Assembly (NCBI RefSeq): GCF_029227915.1
Contig: NC_079880.1
Location: 22,880,501 to 22,940,500 of the forward strand
DNA length: 60,000 bases
Source: Hydractinia symbiolongicarpus
Lineage: Eukaryota > Cnidaria > Hydrozoa > Anthoathecata > Hydractiniidae
Direction of reading: 5' to 3'
Made by a program: the position numbers and the translations under genes. The notes beneath the pieces are model-generated. The model made no database searches. It had not been told where the DNA came from and worked only from the letters and a program-made list of their open reading frames with translations. Positions 15,001 to 40,347 of this stretch are shown one piece after another. Position 1 is the stretch's first letter. Each line of letters starts with the position of its first letter.

Positions 15001-18000
15001 TCTCGTTTCACTTGTGTTAGGAAAGAATGGAGTTCTTGTGTATTATGCTTTAGCAACTTGACTAAAATAAAGAATGGAGTTGTTTATATATAAATAAGTC
15101 CAACTCTTCTGAAGGTATTTGGGCTTACGAATATTTTTCAACTTTGTGGCTTGCAAATGTAGCTCCAAGATAAGTCTGAAAACTTTCTTTTAGAAATGTT
15201 GTTAACCAACAAAATAAGAATTATTAACCCTTAGGGTAATCTTCCAGAACAAAAACCACTAGGACTGAACTTCAAGTTTACAGGTTTTTTGTAAAAACGA
15301 GTGTTTTATTTTTCTTTATTTGGTAAACTTCCAAGTTCATTAACCAAGGTAGCTGGTAATTTTATGTAAAACCATAAAAAATACCGAAATTTGTTGTTTG
15401 TGTATTTGTTGTTGTTTTTGTATATTGTTTTTGTTTTTTTGTGTTTTTTTCAACCTTGACGTATTTATATTTAAAACTTTTCTCACTTTCTCATTTTCCA
15501 GCAAAACAGTCTGTCAGTGACACAAGCATCTTTAGAAGTTATCACGGCTCACAAAACTTTACAAGAAGATGGGCACTCCACAGCTTTATCGGAAGAAGAA
15601 CATATCGAATTAGAAAATTTAAGGATACAAATTATTGGTGTGCAAAAAGAAAATGAAAAACTGAAAAATAATCAGGTAGGATGGAATTATGCATGTAACC
15701 ATAGTAACAAGGTGTTACCATAGCAACAAAGGGCACTGAAACTGAGTAACTTAATCATGCTGGTAAACAAAGACTACAAATTTTTTTTGATTTTTTTGGG
15801 GGGGAGTCGCTTTTTTATTGTGTTATGAAATCTTTTATATCAGAAGTTACATTACAAATATAATGTATAATTTCCTTTCTGCTTTTTTAATTTTTAGTTG
15901 AGCCAAAAAAAAAATCTGTCTGCTGAAATTTTCGGGGATTAATTTAATTACGCCTGTAGCGTTAAGGCTAGGTTAGTTTTTGGCAACTCGAAATTTCAGC
16001 ACAGTATCACTTGGCCAATACTCCGGGCTTGTTAGGCTACAAAGGTCCTAATTGCTGGTTGTTATGGCTTGAAGGAAAAAAAATGTTTTTTTCTTCAACG
16101 TTAAAGGAGAGGCGAACAAAAAACTTTTTTGTGGCAGCCACAAAATAAATTTTAGGCGAGGTAGCAAAAATTAAGGAAGTTCTAAATCCCAAAATCTACT
16201 AAAATAACTTCTATAACGACACACAAATAACTATGTTTCATCAATAAATATCCATAATCCTTCCTAGCAACATTTTAACAAAGTTTTTATGGCTATTTGG
16301 GTAAAAAAGAAGCAAGTTTGAGATGGGCTTACCAATAAACATTAAAAATAAGATCATTAACTGAAGAGAACCAAGAATATTTTACATAAAATCGTAGTGC
16401 CAGCATTTTATAACCTTCGTTAATATTTCTTGGAACTTTATAAACATCTTTCACAGCCAATAATAATATTCTTTTCGTAATTTGGTTCCCTTTTTCACAA
16501 CATATATCCAACTTCGAACGATGAAGTTTGTTGCGATGAGATGGCGCCAAACTTGATAAATAACACAGACCGGAAACTTTCAACAACAAATCGAACGTGC
16601 AATATGGCGGTTTCAGCTTTGTTTACAAATCTTTATTTTCTTTTTCTTTACTCATGAATTAGTTTACTAAGTTCAGTATTAAAAATAAAAATATTTTTCG
16701 TCTTGCTATTCAACTAATAGTTTTAAGCCACAAGTTCACTTTTTTTAAACAAGCAGCTTTAAATCATTACCCCTTAATATAAAAACTGCAAAACCATTTT
16801 TTACCTGATTTAATGCTAACTAAATATTACAAAAACTAAACAATTGGTAAGATTTTATAGGATATTCCAGACCAGCGAATCTGGTCTTTAAAATTATCTC
16901 GGGCATCACGAATTTGCAATCAGCAGCCGTGCCGCGACTGTTCGCCTGTCCTTTAAGGTCTTTGAAATTTAACCCTCCCCTTAAATATAAACTCTACAAC
17001 TGTAGATATACCAATAACTACGAGAAAGCACTCAGGATCTATCATAGCCAAGTTACTTATTTCTATATAAACAGTCTCTAAATGGCGCTGAGGTGACATT
17101 GTGAGGCGATGGTTAGCTTGTGGTATTGCTTTTGGTAGATATGGAGGAATTTATCTTTGATTAAGAGCTTGTTGTATTTTACAATAATAGGTATCTCCAT
17201 CGCAGGGTTCCTTGATAACAAGTTTGCAAGCAAAACTCACTTTAAAAACGAATGAATACACACAACAAAAACAGGATTATGAAGATCTGCTGGTTTTGTT
17301 AGAAGATCAGGATGCAAAAATTAAGAAGTTTAAGGTGAGAGCTCTCCTTCCCAGTGTATTAAATATTCAATAAGCCATGCGTTCATTGGCGTAAACGTCT
17401 TTTGTGCGTACTTCGTGTTTGGCGTACACTGCGTTTTAGATTACCATAGGGTAATTAAAAATGCTCGAGAATAATACTGTGGAACTAACTAGTGCGGAGT
17501 TTTTCCGCCCGATCGTCCCCAAAATAGCAATCCGCCGGAATAAGTTTTAAACCACGCGAAAGAAAAAATAATTTGTTTGTTTCATAACAAAATTGTACAT
17601 CGGGTTTGTTATTTATTTTTTAAATACGGCTAAAAGTCATCCCATGAAAACCCGAAAATTGAAGTTCCACCCATAATCTAAAGATTAAATGTCAAAACGA
17701 ACTAATTTGTTCCTCAGTTTTTTATTCTCGCGCCGTTTCATTTTTTCCCTCTTTTTTATTCTCGCGCTTTTTTATCTTCACGCTTTTTTATCCACACGCT
17801 TTTTTATCCACGCGATTTTTTATTCTCGCGCTTTTTTATCCTCGCGCTTTTTTATCCTCTCCCTTTTATATTCTCACGTTTTTTTATCTTCGCGCTTTTT
17901 TATCCTCTGTTATTCTCGCACTTTTTTATTCTCGCACTTTTTTATCTTCGTGCTTTTTTATTCTCGCGCTTTTTTATCTTCACGCTTTTTTATCCACACG

Positions 18001-18455
18001 CTTTTTTATCCACGCGATTTTTTATTCTCGCGCTTTTTTATCCTCGCGCTTTTTTATCCTCTCCCTTTTATATTCTCACGTTTTTTTATCTTCGCGCTTT
18101 TTTATCCTCTGTTATTCTCGCACTTTTTTATTCTCGCACTTTTTTATCTTCGTGCTTTTTTATCTTCGCGCTTTTTTACGGTATTTTGGCTATAATATTT
18201 CGCGTCGCAACTTTATATTTTCTTTTGTTTATTCTTTCATAGAATCGATTGCGACTGCTTGGCGATGTCGTAAACGACGATTCGACTGACGACGATTCAG
18301 AAGACGAAACAAATTATGACGAAGAGAAAATCGCTAATACGCCAGATAATGCTATCGTGCCCGGTGAAGAAGAGGAAATAAATAAATTTTTAACTAGCGC
18401 TGTCTCAAATATAGAATTAAATCAACCAAATATCGAACCAACTCAGACAATCTAG
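1..18455 (+). CDS. USO1: USO1/p115 general vesicular transport factor, 31 exons, 5' partial
   Basis: Vesicle-tethering protein of ER-to-Golgi and intra-Golgi transport; family members bind Rab1, GM130 and giantin. Exons read by GT/AG sites and continuous phase: 1-41, 266-352, 824-888, 3025-3199, 4002-4104, 4345-4400, 4546-4593, 4713-4785, 4864-4942, 5026-5075, 5562-5614, 5723-5798, 5921-5985, 6076-6164, 6409-6493, 7554-7623, 8466-8511, 8591-8700, 9403-9452, 9866-9979, 10497-10615, 11199-11310, 12113-12182, 12805-12920, 13160-13219, 13812-13881, 14026-14120, 14856-14987, 15502-15675, 17191-17334, 18243-18455. The head is armadillo-like, with diagnostic stretches such as [42 protein letters not shown] and [14 protein letters not shown]. 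The tail is coiled coil, including [12 protein letters not shown], and ends in an acidic stretch as in p115. The first exon is partial because the window starts inside the gene. The 9979 donor (gtatcc) is weak, so a short exon may be missed between 9980 and 10496. Confidence 0.95.
1203..2732. mobile_element. Non-autonomous foldback element with long diverged inverted repeats
   Basis: The ends are inverted copies starting AGGGATCCCAAGGTACTTTT, flanked on both sides by TTAA (1199-1202 and 2733-2736). Because the junction is palindromic, a TA target site is equally possible. Similarity between the two arms continues inward for about 250 bp with substitutions; for example, the stretch around ctagctccagtc near 1375 matches the inverse of 2530. 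The interior holds AT-rich direct repeats (about 2005-2275) of a tttgaaataaaaatcatgcac type and no convincing coding frame. It lies in the large USO1 intron between exons 3 and 4. Confidence 0.7.
9756..9822 (+). repeat. (TTTG)n microsatellite in a USO1 intron
   Basis: An uninterrupted run of about 16 TTTG units lies just upstream of the acceptor of the exon at 9866. The FVCL-type open frames it creates are repeat artefacts. Confidence 0.95.
13330..13640 (+). repeat. C/T-rich minisatellite in a USO1 intron
   Basis: Imperfect tandem copies of about 18-26 bp with the core ccttacatacgccctccctt. They lie between exons 13160-13219 and 13812-13881. Open frames over the array are strand-symmetric by-products of the repeat. 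Confidence 0.85.
16101..16956. mobile_element. MITE-like element with short terminal inverted repeats
   Basis: The left end reads TTAAAGGAGAGGCGAACA. The right end is its inverse with one mismatch (TGTTCGCCTGTCCTTTAA). The TTAA at each border may be the target duplication. No transposase frame is visible in the 856 bp. It lies in the USO1 intron before the exon at 17191. Confidence 0.55.
17740..18175 (+). repeat. Higher-order minisatellite in the last USO1 intron
   Basis: Short units of about 16 bp (cttttttattctcgcg variants) are arranged in a higher-order block. The same ordered series of variant units recurs about 202 bp later; compare tatcttcacg at 17773 and 17975. The 168-residue open frame across it is low-complexity and not a gene. 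Confidence 0.85.
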
Positions 18456-19633
18456 GTTTTGACGTCAACCCAGAGGAACCAAAACACAATGTTTGTTTTG
18501 GAACAGTTATTTACGTTACGAAGTAGTAGCCATCTTGTGTTTTATCGAAATCCAGGAAAGATTAAAAAAATTATGCCACCTACTTTACCTTACATCTCTC
18601 AGTAGTAATAGCCGGCGCCCGTGTGCTATACCGGGCGATTTCGCGCTGATGATGCACGAATTAGATTTGTCTTGTGTATATACGACAAGTGAAGATGTGG
18701 ATTTTTACCACGGGTTACAATTATTTCAATGAAAACCTCTAAACGTCGATTTCTATCTTTATGAAACGTATTAAATTCAGGCTGTGACGAATTCTGCATG
18801 TTCAGTGTGATAATCTTTTCCTCCCACCGCCCTTGCTATACAAATTCCCTGCGTGATATACAAATCCCCTTTCGTGTGCAGGGTTATTTTGTATTTAGTT
18901 TCTTATATAACTAAAGTAGAATTGATATCAATAGCTCTCTTTTTAGATTCATATAAATTATTTATTGTATTATTACGTCATGTCATGTGATTGATCACGT
19001 GATTACATGCATTTTCATGAAAATTGTATGTTTATACTTCAACTCGTTTTTCTTATTCGTATACATGCATTTTGTATAAGTCTTTTTACATTCTAATCAG
19101 GCTGGTCATTATTCTTGTTTTTCTATTCTTCTAGGAAAACAGACTAATTGTTTTTGACATGAAATTGCATCCTGATATTCTTATGAAAGGAAAAGCGTTT
19201 TTTGTGGCCGTATGGCATGCTTGGGCGACTATTTTGGGGACTTTTTAGTTGACGGTCTGTAATTTATTGCAATACAATTGGTATGCGAATTAATAGGAAG
19301 ACAATGTTGATTTACTCTGAAATCTGTTTGTAGCAATAATCTCTGCGGGGAAGAGCAAGTTGTGAAACATTGAAATATCGTGTTTGACAGCAGCTCTCAA
19401 ATGAAACACTTGTGGGCTTATTAATTTATCGAAATTAAAATGGTTATTCTCGTGTCAAATGCGATGTTGTGAAACAATGAGGATGAAATTAGATTCCTTA
19501 TGATATAGCCGAAATAGAAATGCAGGTGGAACACAGAAGAAATATTTTGTTTGTGCGAAGGTTAGTACGCTGCTGTGTTTTGATACAGACACGAGTAGTG
19601 TGTAATAAACTGGAGTGCTGTGCTTGAATCATA
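18456..19633 (+). other. USO1 3' untranslated/intergenic region
   Basis: No coding frame is supported. The stretch probably holds the USO1 3' untranslated region and the promoter or leader of the GPCR gene. Short frames here look random. Confidence 0.5.
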
Positions 19634-20536
19634 ATGGCGGCTGTTTCTGATGTCTTACCACTGGTAATATCGCTTATGCTTCTTATTGCATCAATTCTAC
19701 TCAACAGCATGGGTGTTTACTTACTTAGCAACTATGGTAACAAAACAAGTAATCAACGAATAATTATGATTCACTTGAGCGGAACAGAACTTGCTCTGGC
19801 GACAACAGAGATAGTCTATTGGTCTTTTGTGTGGGCTGGACACGAAGAAGAAACATCCGCCATCTTGCAATCTATTGTTATTATAAACGCGGGAATATTT
19901 GGAACGTACTATCTCGTACTCATTGCTCTTACTTTAGACCGACTTTTAGCAAGCGTTTTGACTATAAGACATCTCACGATCTGCTCGAAACCACGAGTGA
20001 TTAAAGCACTTTTGGTAGCCTGGGTATTAGGTTTGACTTCGTCTGTACCATTTTTCATAGTCGAGTTTGAAAACATTTACGATATCTACTATAAAGTAAA
20101 TTTCCTTTGTTTGGACACGATATTTCTGTCATGCGCCATTATAACATATTCATATATCCTGGCTCAGATTCTTAAAAGACGACGAAAATTACGTGACCAA
20201 GCTTTGTCGTCGACAAATCATTCGATCAGTTTAACAGGTCAATCACAATACTACAAAGTTACGACATTTATTATCGTGTCTTTTATATTCTTAGTCGCGA
20301 TTCCCGACATCGTATATATTCATCGGTTTATTATCACGGAAGTCGGTTCAACGATTGAAGAGAGTATTATCGAAATCGTTTGGCAGCTCAATTTTTTGGT
20401 TGATCCAGTGATTTATATATTTTGCCAGAAAACTTTGATAAAAGGTTTCTTCAAAACCTTGCGCAAACTTGGATGGAAACGACAAAGTCAACGAATTGGC
20501 ACCGAGATAACTACAATACGAGGTTCGGCGTGTTAA
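19634..20536 (+). CDS. Intronless class A-like orphan G-protein-coupled receptor
   Basis: A 300-residue single-exon frame with seven hydrophobic segments in the expected order. TM1 is near residues 8-32, followed by TM2 43-69, TM3 80-107, TM4 122-143, TM5 about 153-178, TM6 about 211-238 and TM7 about 243-268. Class A landmarks are present but altered. TM3 ends in LDRLLAS in place of the (E/D)RY motif, TM7 has DPVIYIF (the DPxxY form of NPxxY), and the TM6 tryptophan of CWxP is missing (VAIP). The third intracellular loop (about 180-210) and the C-tail are short and basic. The ligand is unknown. Intronless receptors of this type are common as expanded families in invertebrates. The start ATG sits in aATGGCGG, which is acceptable for a eukaryote. 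Confidence 0.85.
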   Translation: MAAVSDVLPLVISLMLLIASILLNSMGVYLLSNYGNKTSNQRIIMIHLSGTELALATTEIVYWSFVWAGHEEETSAILQSIVIINAGIFGTYYLVLIALTLDRLLASVLTIRHLTICSKPRVIKALLVAWVLGLTSSVPFFIVEFENIYDIYYKVNFLCLDTIFLSCAIITYSYILAQILKRRRKLRDQALSSTNHSISLTGQSQYYKVTTFIIVSFIFLVAIPDIVYIHRFIITEVGSTIEESIIEIVWQLNFLVDPVIYIFCQKTLIKGFFKTLRKLGWKRQSQRIGTEITTIRGSAC

Positions 20537-21907
20537 CATCCTTTTCAAAGTAGTTTGGGATTCTATCGAAAGAGTCGAGTTTGTTTACGCGATGTATGAC
20601 TTAAATAACAGATTAGCTACTTTTGTTCGTGAATTTTTTCGCGCAAATTTAAAATAAACTTTCGCGCAAGCAGATTTACCAAACATTTAACGTTCGCGCA
20701 CTTCTTACGGGTAAAAAAAATAGTTTCACGGGAATTCAAAGACGTCCCCAGGACTTGTTAGGCCTTTTATATTTGGACAACCTAACAAATCCTGGGGACG
20801 AGGTTGCCATCAGTCATATTTCCTGCATATATGCTGTAGACAAGATTCACGTACGGGGAGATAGTGTAATGGTTCAACTTGTAATCATAAGGTTTCTTTT
20901 TTCTCGCCTAACTTCAGCGCACCTTAAATCTAGTGGACAGGTGAAATAGTTACCGCCAGAGAAAAGGAAGACAGAACCGTTTGGATGAATTCCCTAAGGA
21001 ATTCATCCGTCCATCTAATTCAATCCATTACCTTACTTACTTGCTTACTTTTGCAGATCTCCAAAAAATTAAAACAATCGAAGTAAAAATTATTTTGCGA
21101 ATCGTTCGCGCAAAAGCTTTATCATTCTTGAATTTATACCAACCAGACATTTCAGGGTGGTGTTTTGCATGCAGTCTTAAAAATAAACAATGAACTCGGG
21201 GATTCCATCGTAATGGCATCCTTTCCTTCAACTGTAACTGTAAAGCCAGAGATGCGTAAAGCATTGCATTAACTTGCTTGTCTTCCACACAAGCCAATTA
21301 ACGGTCAGTAGATGGCACTAAATGGGCTGGCAACACTACATAAAGACCACTGGAGTGAAGAATCAAACCTTAAACCATACGATTACAAGTCGACAACACT
21401 ATCACTACACCATCTCCGTTTAGTATAAATAATTCCGAAGTACGAGGACAAGAAACTCAGGACGGTAGAAAATACGTTTGTAACGATGAGAAGGAAAAAA
21501 AATTCATCCGAATAAATATTTACGACCAAAGACATACCCTTTTTATTTCATGTATTCTCTATTTATGAACGTTGGACAAACGCCAACAACAAAAATTGGA
21601 AGCGTTCTTACATAGTGATTAAGAAAGAATGAAAGAATCTTTCAATTTTTCAATAATTGGGTGTCACTCAAATATCCATTGCTAGTAAAGTATGCATTCT
21701 TTTCCTGTTCCTCCCTTTACAAATCGTAAATATCGCCCTGATAAAATCATGTTCCTACCCAGTCCCAGGACTCTTTCGTCTCTTGATTAAATTATATAAG
21801 TTGGTAGAAATTAATAATAAATTATATACACAATAATCAAATATAATATATAGAAAATAATATACACAATTAAAAGATATACAATAAAACAACTAAAGGT
21901 CATAAAT
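20537..21907. other. Intergenic region between convergent GPCR and EF-hand genes
   Basis: Apart from the small hairpin element at 20743-20800, I see no gene. The two genes converge here, so both 3' untranslated regions should lie in this interval. Confidence 0.5.
20743..20800. repeat. Short foldback element with GTCCCCAGG ends
   Basis: Arms cgtccccaggacttgttagg and its inverse match with one mismatch around an 18-bp loop. Related ends (ctggggacgag) occur at 1767-1787 and 39990-40004, so this is a dispersed miniature element family. Confidence 0.7.
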
Positions 21908-35876
<13,969 letters not shown>

Positions 35877-36718
35877 CTAAATAAACACACGATATCTTTA
35901 ATGTGGTTTATTTTAAAAACATATAAAATATTGCGTGTGAAACAGTTATTCTGTCCTTACATAAAAGTCTTGAGTATCAGCAAATCTAACAGTCATCTTC
36001 AATTAACCAAAAATGCATTTAACCTAGAAATAAACACAGTTAAAAAATGTAGTAATGGGAGTGTGACATTCTTAATAGCTTCCACATTTTGTTTCATAAA
36101 AACAACATTACTATTTAGAAATTTACAGGAAAAGTGATGAGTTTAGTTTACTATTAGTTATATAGTTTTGCATCACTGAGCATATAAAATTTGTACGTCT
36201 TTTACCAAATCCAGTTTCTAAAAATTTTAAGCCACAGAATTAGTTAAAAACTTCTGGAATATATACCCCTATTATTTTCACCTATAACTTGCAAAAACAA
36301 GCCTGTTAGTATGCTGAAATAAGTTAATAATATCAGACCATAGTAAGGCAGGTTAACACTAAGACCATTGTTTTTTTAATTTTTTTGCTTTGTGAAAAAT
36401 GCATGTATGTTTCGTTTGCTTAAAAAATCTGCCGAACGTGAAAGAATCCTAGATTCCTGTACATGGTCAAGATATCACTGTTTCACTGTCCATATCTCAC
36501 TACTGCACAACAAAACACTTCTTATACAACTTACTTTTTACCTCAATTAACAAGACTCTGCTAGTCAACAATGGAAGTAATTCTTTTTCCAAGCAGAACC
36601 TCTTCTGCAAGTAACACTTTTTCCAATTATAATAAATAAATATTAATATTAGGGGCCACTAACAAATCTATATGCTGGACCCCACATTTGCAACATCTTA
36701 CAACATCTAATATTTTAC

Positions 36719-36762
36719 CTCAGTAACCTTCAGATCGACTTTTGTAGAGTTTTCACTAAAAC
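36719..36762 (-). other. Candidate upstream exon of the EF-hand-like gene
   Basis: A 44-nt frame with an acceptor (aaaatag) and a donor (gtaaaa) on the minus strand, whose final phase (0) fits the exon at 35735-35876. It would encode FSENSTKVDLKVTE. Being so short, it could easily be chance. Confidence 0.25.
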
Positions 36763-37344
36763 CTATTTTATGTTACATAAGAAAATTGTTCTTTATTTCA
36801 TTTCTCTTTGTTCCCCAAAATAAACATTAACTGACTTGTTGTCTGCCACACAATACCATACAAAATAAATATTTTCTTTTTCATAGAAAAAATTAATTTG
36901 AATCTCTTTGATATGTCCCCTTAATTCACCTTTGATTTTTCAATTCAATAACCAAGTTTATTTATAAAAAAGGAGCAAAATGATCAAAAATGTGTTTTAA
37001 GGGTAAAATATACAAAAACATGTTTGTTTCTTTTTATGAAATTATGGTTTATACTTGGCAGACTCTAGGATGGCTGGCACAGTCTAAAGCTAAGCAGGCA
37101 TAAGTATTTCTATTTTTTAATCATCTTGTCAGGGGATATTTGCCTCAACCTAGGCCCTGCAAAGTATCCCTGTTCTTCTTGCTTAAAATCTGTGCCAAAA
37201 ACATACAAAGCACTTTCATGTGACAAGTGAGGATAGTGGGCTCATAAAAGATGTGAGTCATTTGGCGACAAAATCCCAGACAACATCAATATTACTATTA
37301 ACTATGAAAATTTTGATTTTGGGACAATTAGAAATGGGAGAGGC

Positions 37345-37970
37345 TTAGAAATGGCCCATCTTAACATTAATGGTCTGTCATCCAAACTTGACTATGTTAA
37401 ATTTTGCTACCTCAAACAAAACTTGATGCATTTTCCATTTGTGAGACAAAAATTGGTGACACCATCACTGACAATATGTTAAATTGAGGGCTATGCTTGT
37501 TATAGGAATGATCAGAATAGATGAGGTGAAGGGGTTTTGGTTTTTGTTAATGAAAACTTGGATGGCCACCTGTTAAATCACCTATACTCCAAAAATATTG
37601 AGTCGTTATGGGTGAAAGTGTGCCTGAAGAAAACTAAATCTATTTACGTAGGTGGGGTTTTACAGGCCACCTGGAGGTAGTGATTTGCAGAGTGATGAAA
37701 GCCTGATCTCATTTTAAACAATGTTTTTATAAAGGCCCTAAAGAAAAATAAGTTTTTGTCTTGGAAGATCTTAAGTGTAACATGCTTTCAAAATATATTT
37801 TCTTCGAAATAAAGGAATTATGCTTTACTCTTTTCTTAAAACAACTTATTACAGAGCCAACAGGGTTTACAGAAAATAGTAGCACTCTTTTTAACTTGAT
37901 ACTTTTTAACGGTTCTTGTATTTCTAAAACTGGTGTCATGGATTTAGGCATTAGTGAATCACAATTTAGT
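37345..37970 (+). pseudogene. Decayed LINE (non-LTR retrotransposon) endonuclease fragment
   Basis: Reading in more than one frame gives recognisable apurinic-endonuclease-like pieces of a CR1/L2-type LINE: MAHLNINGLSSKLD near the start, GEGVLVFVNENLDGHL and IESLWVKVCLKKTKSIYVGG in the middle, and LITEPTGFTENSSTLFNLIL towards the end. Stops and frameshifts interrupt it, and no reverse transcriptase region follows. It is a 5'-part remnant, not an active copy. Confidence 0.65.
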
Positions 37971-37974
37971 TTAG

Positions 37975-38365
37975 GGATCGTCTCCGAGATCGTTTCAAAA
38001 AAAATCGTTTCAAATCGTTTTATTTTTTAATTATTTTTTCTATCGCCGTTCTTCGTTCTTAAATTTGTTTTCATCGCAATATTTTCCGATTTAAAAAAAA
38101 TTGTTAGTTTTAAGAAAAACTTTTATTTTTAGTTTTGAAAAACTGTTTTACGATATTTACGATAAAAGATGTTGTTGATGATGTCGATGTCGTGTTGAAT
38201 AAAAGAGAAACAATAATTTTACATTTATATATAATTTTAATTGGTTTTTAATTAGTTCCACATCGTTTCAAAATTCGTTTCAATAAAGACTTTTACATTG
38301 TATAGATAGATAGATCGTTTCAGAATTTTTTCTAATCGTTTCAAAATAGTTTCAAAATCGTTTCA
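37975..38365. repeat. ATCGTTTCAAAA simple repeats
   Basis: Several clusters of the unit tcgtttcaaaa, irregularly spaced in AT-rich sequence. Confidence 0.6.
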
Positions 38366-39934
38366 CAATCGTTTCATTCTTACGTAGTTTATATACAAAA
38401 TCGTTTCGCAAATAAAATATGAAACATTTAATTCATATAAAAATATTGAAACAATTTCCATACGATGAAAATCAATTCAATTCGTATCAAAACTGAAACA
38501 ATCATATCAAGGTTCATAGTTACAAGAACTTCTGTAAAGAGGCTTTTTTAAATGACCTCAAGAATTTAAACTGATCATATTATAATAATTATGACCTTTG
38601 ATGATGAAGCAAGAGGAACTGAATAAGAATGTTAACACAATTAAAATAGCTAGCTGTTTACTACTAGGGCTGTACTATTAGAACCAAACGTAGCTAGGAG
38701 AAAAGATGTTACCTTTTAATTTTAAACATACAAAACAAGTCAACAATTCCAAAACACGGATAAAATAAATGAGCAGTCGGTAAAAAACAAACACGCTTAT
38801 AACTGTTGCCCCATATTTGTTACTATGGTAAATAACGGAAAAGTTAAAAATTCAAGACCACCGAACACCCTGGATAAATTACCGCTACTTTTCTCACAAT
38901 ACACTTTTTTGCCAAAAATATTTCCTTAAACAAAGACATTTATTCTGTTTATGTTTAGATGCTCTTAGTACCGTCCCCCGTAACCTCATACTTACACTGC
39001 CTTTAGCCCTGCCTGACAATGCCGGGGTAGGCGGCCAAAGTGTGCTCCAACCTGATCAGCCCAGGGTCCTTTTACATATCGGGTTCTTTTGAGACGGTAA
39101 GCGATAGTCACATCAAGTCGGCTACTTAAAAAACAGTAACAGACTGTTATTAATGACGTACCATTCTTATTTAGCAAGTGAACACGCGAAGTTGGTCTTT
39201 ATAAGTAGATAGACATAAATTAAGCACCAGTAGAGTCTGTAAAATACCGAAACTGATGAGGCGCAACATTTACCTCAACCAAAACACAGTTGCCGTTTTT
39301 TTCTAAATTTGAATCGAGGGTTTTTAGAAGTAACACGTGGAACATTCGCCAAGTGAAACCATTTTTAGGTCCCTTGAAAGTACTACTAATCGAGCGGCAA
39401 CTGCATTGTGTTGCCTATAGAAAAACCTGTTATAGGTTCTTAAGAAATTTAGTCATCTGCTGAAACAAAATCAATCTACAAAAAAGCAATAATCTGAATG
39501 GATTTTACGTTCTTTGGGCGCGCTAAACGCGGGGGAAAAAACGTCTGTACACCATACTTGCACTTTTTAACTTTAGCATATACAAGAAGTGCGCATGCGT
39601 AAAAATGCAGCAGCAAATTGAAAACATGATTGTTTTTGTCTCTTATTAAAATTGACCTCAATACACACCCCGTGCCCCTCGGTCAAATGCATTTATAAAA
39701 AGGCACTTGATGTTAGCTTTTTTTTGCCCTACATGAAAAAATTACGCCTTAATTTTCATCAAAGTTAATAAATCGCGCAATGTTCGTTCCTTTTGCGCTA
39801 CGTAGCTAAGATTAACGCGGTGGCTGCTATCAAAGCTCAACCTTGTCTCCAGAACTTTTGGTATCTTAAGTTACAATAATTTGACAGTAAATGACGTAAA
39901 AATAATCGTCAAACATAACCAATTGCAAAATTGT
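38366..39934. other. Non-coding stretch without a recognised gene
   Basis: A GC-richer patch at about 38990-39120 gives a short minus-strand frame that I cannot assign. Nothing else here supports a gene. Confidence 0.4.
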
Positions 39935-40004
39935 ATTCTCGTGCCCAGAACTCTTTGAGATCAAGCCCTCAAGGTTTATCTTGATAAGCTCTGGGGACGA
40001 GAAT
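39935..40004. repeat. Short foldback element beside the Polinton target
   Basis: The ends attctcgtgcccagaact and agctctggggacgagaat are inverse copies with small differences. The element belongs to the same ctggggacgag family as 20743-20800. It lies 23 bp beyond the displaced stop codon of the interrupted host gene, so it was probably in that gene's 3' untranslated region. Confidence 0.6.
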
Positions 40005-40026
40005 GGTAAAATTACGCTGATAGCCA

Positions 40027-40053
40027 TCATCGCACATATGTATAAGCATGTTC
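40027..40053 (-). pseudogene. Displaced last codons of the interrupted host membrane-protein gene
   Basis: Continuing the frame of the host exon at 55790-56056 across the target duplication gives seven more codons (HAYTYVR) and a TGA at 40029-40027. These codons are now separated from their gene by the whole Polinton. The phase match supports both the host exon and the insertion point. Confidence 0.7.
40049..40053. repeat. Left target-site duplication TGTTC
   Basis: TGTTC directly precedes the left terminal repeat and recurs at 55790-55794 directly after the right one. Five bases match; Polintons usually show six. Confidence 0.8.
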
Positions 40054-40345
40054 AGAGATAGGAAAATACCAATGTTAGGACAGACCCCCTTAGCAGTTTC
40101 CTATCCCACGTCAAATCATGGATCATCCCCGTTAAATCAACGATAGAAGAGTCCATAAAATCCATGTGCACTTTACCACTTTACGTTAAATAAGCGGGCA
40201 TGCTCTATAATATCTGCCCAAAACCCCCCTCCCCGACCGCGTCCCCCTGGGCCCCTCCCCTCCCTCCCCGTCCAATGGGTCCCTACCCACCCTCATCTGT
40301 CGTGTCCTATAAATTATAGTGTTATGTGTGTCTATAATGGCCTCT
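40054..40345 (+). repeat. Left terminal inverted repeat, 292 bp
   Basis: Starts AGAGATAGGAAAATACC and matches the inverse of 55498-55789 except at 40340. The inner part is very rich in C on this strand (about 40208-40295). Confidence 0.95.
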
Positions 40346-40347
40346 TG

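Noticed and set aside
17689-18195. 168-residue hydrophobic frame that could mimic a membrane protein
   Set aside because: It is a translation of the minisatellite in the last USO1 intron.
38992-39177. 61-residue minus-strand frame with a gtaagt after it, as a first exon of the EF-hand gene
   Set aside because: No module similarity and no convincing phase link to downstream exons.
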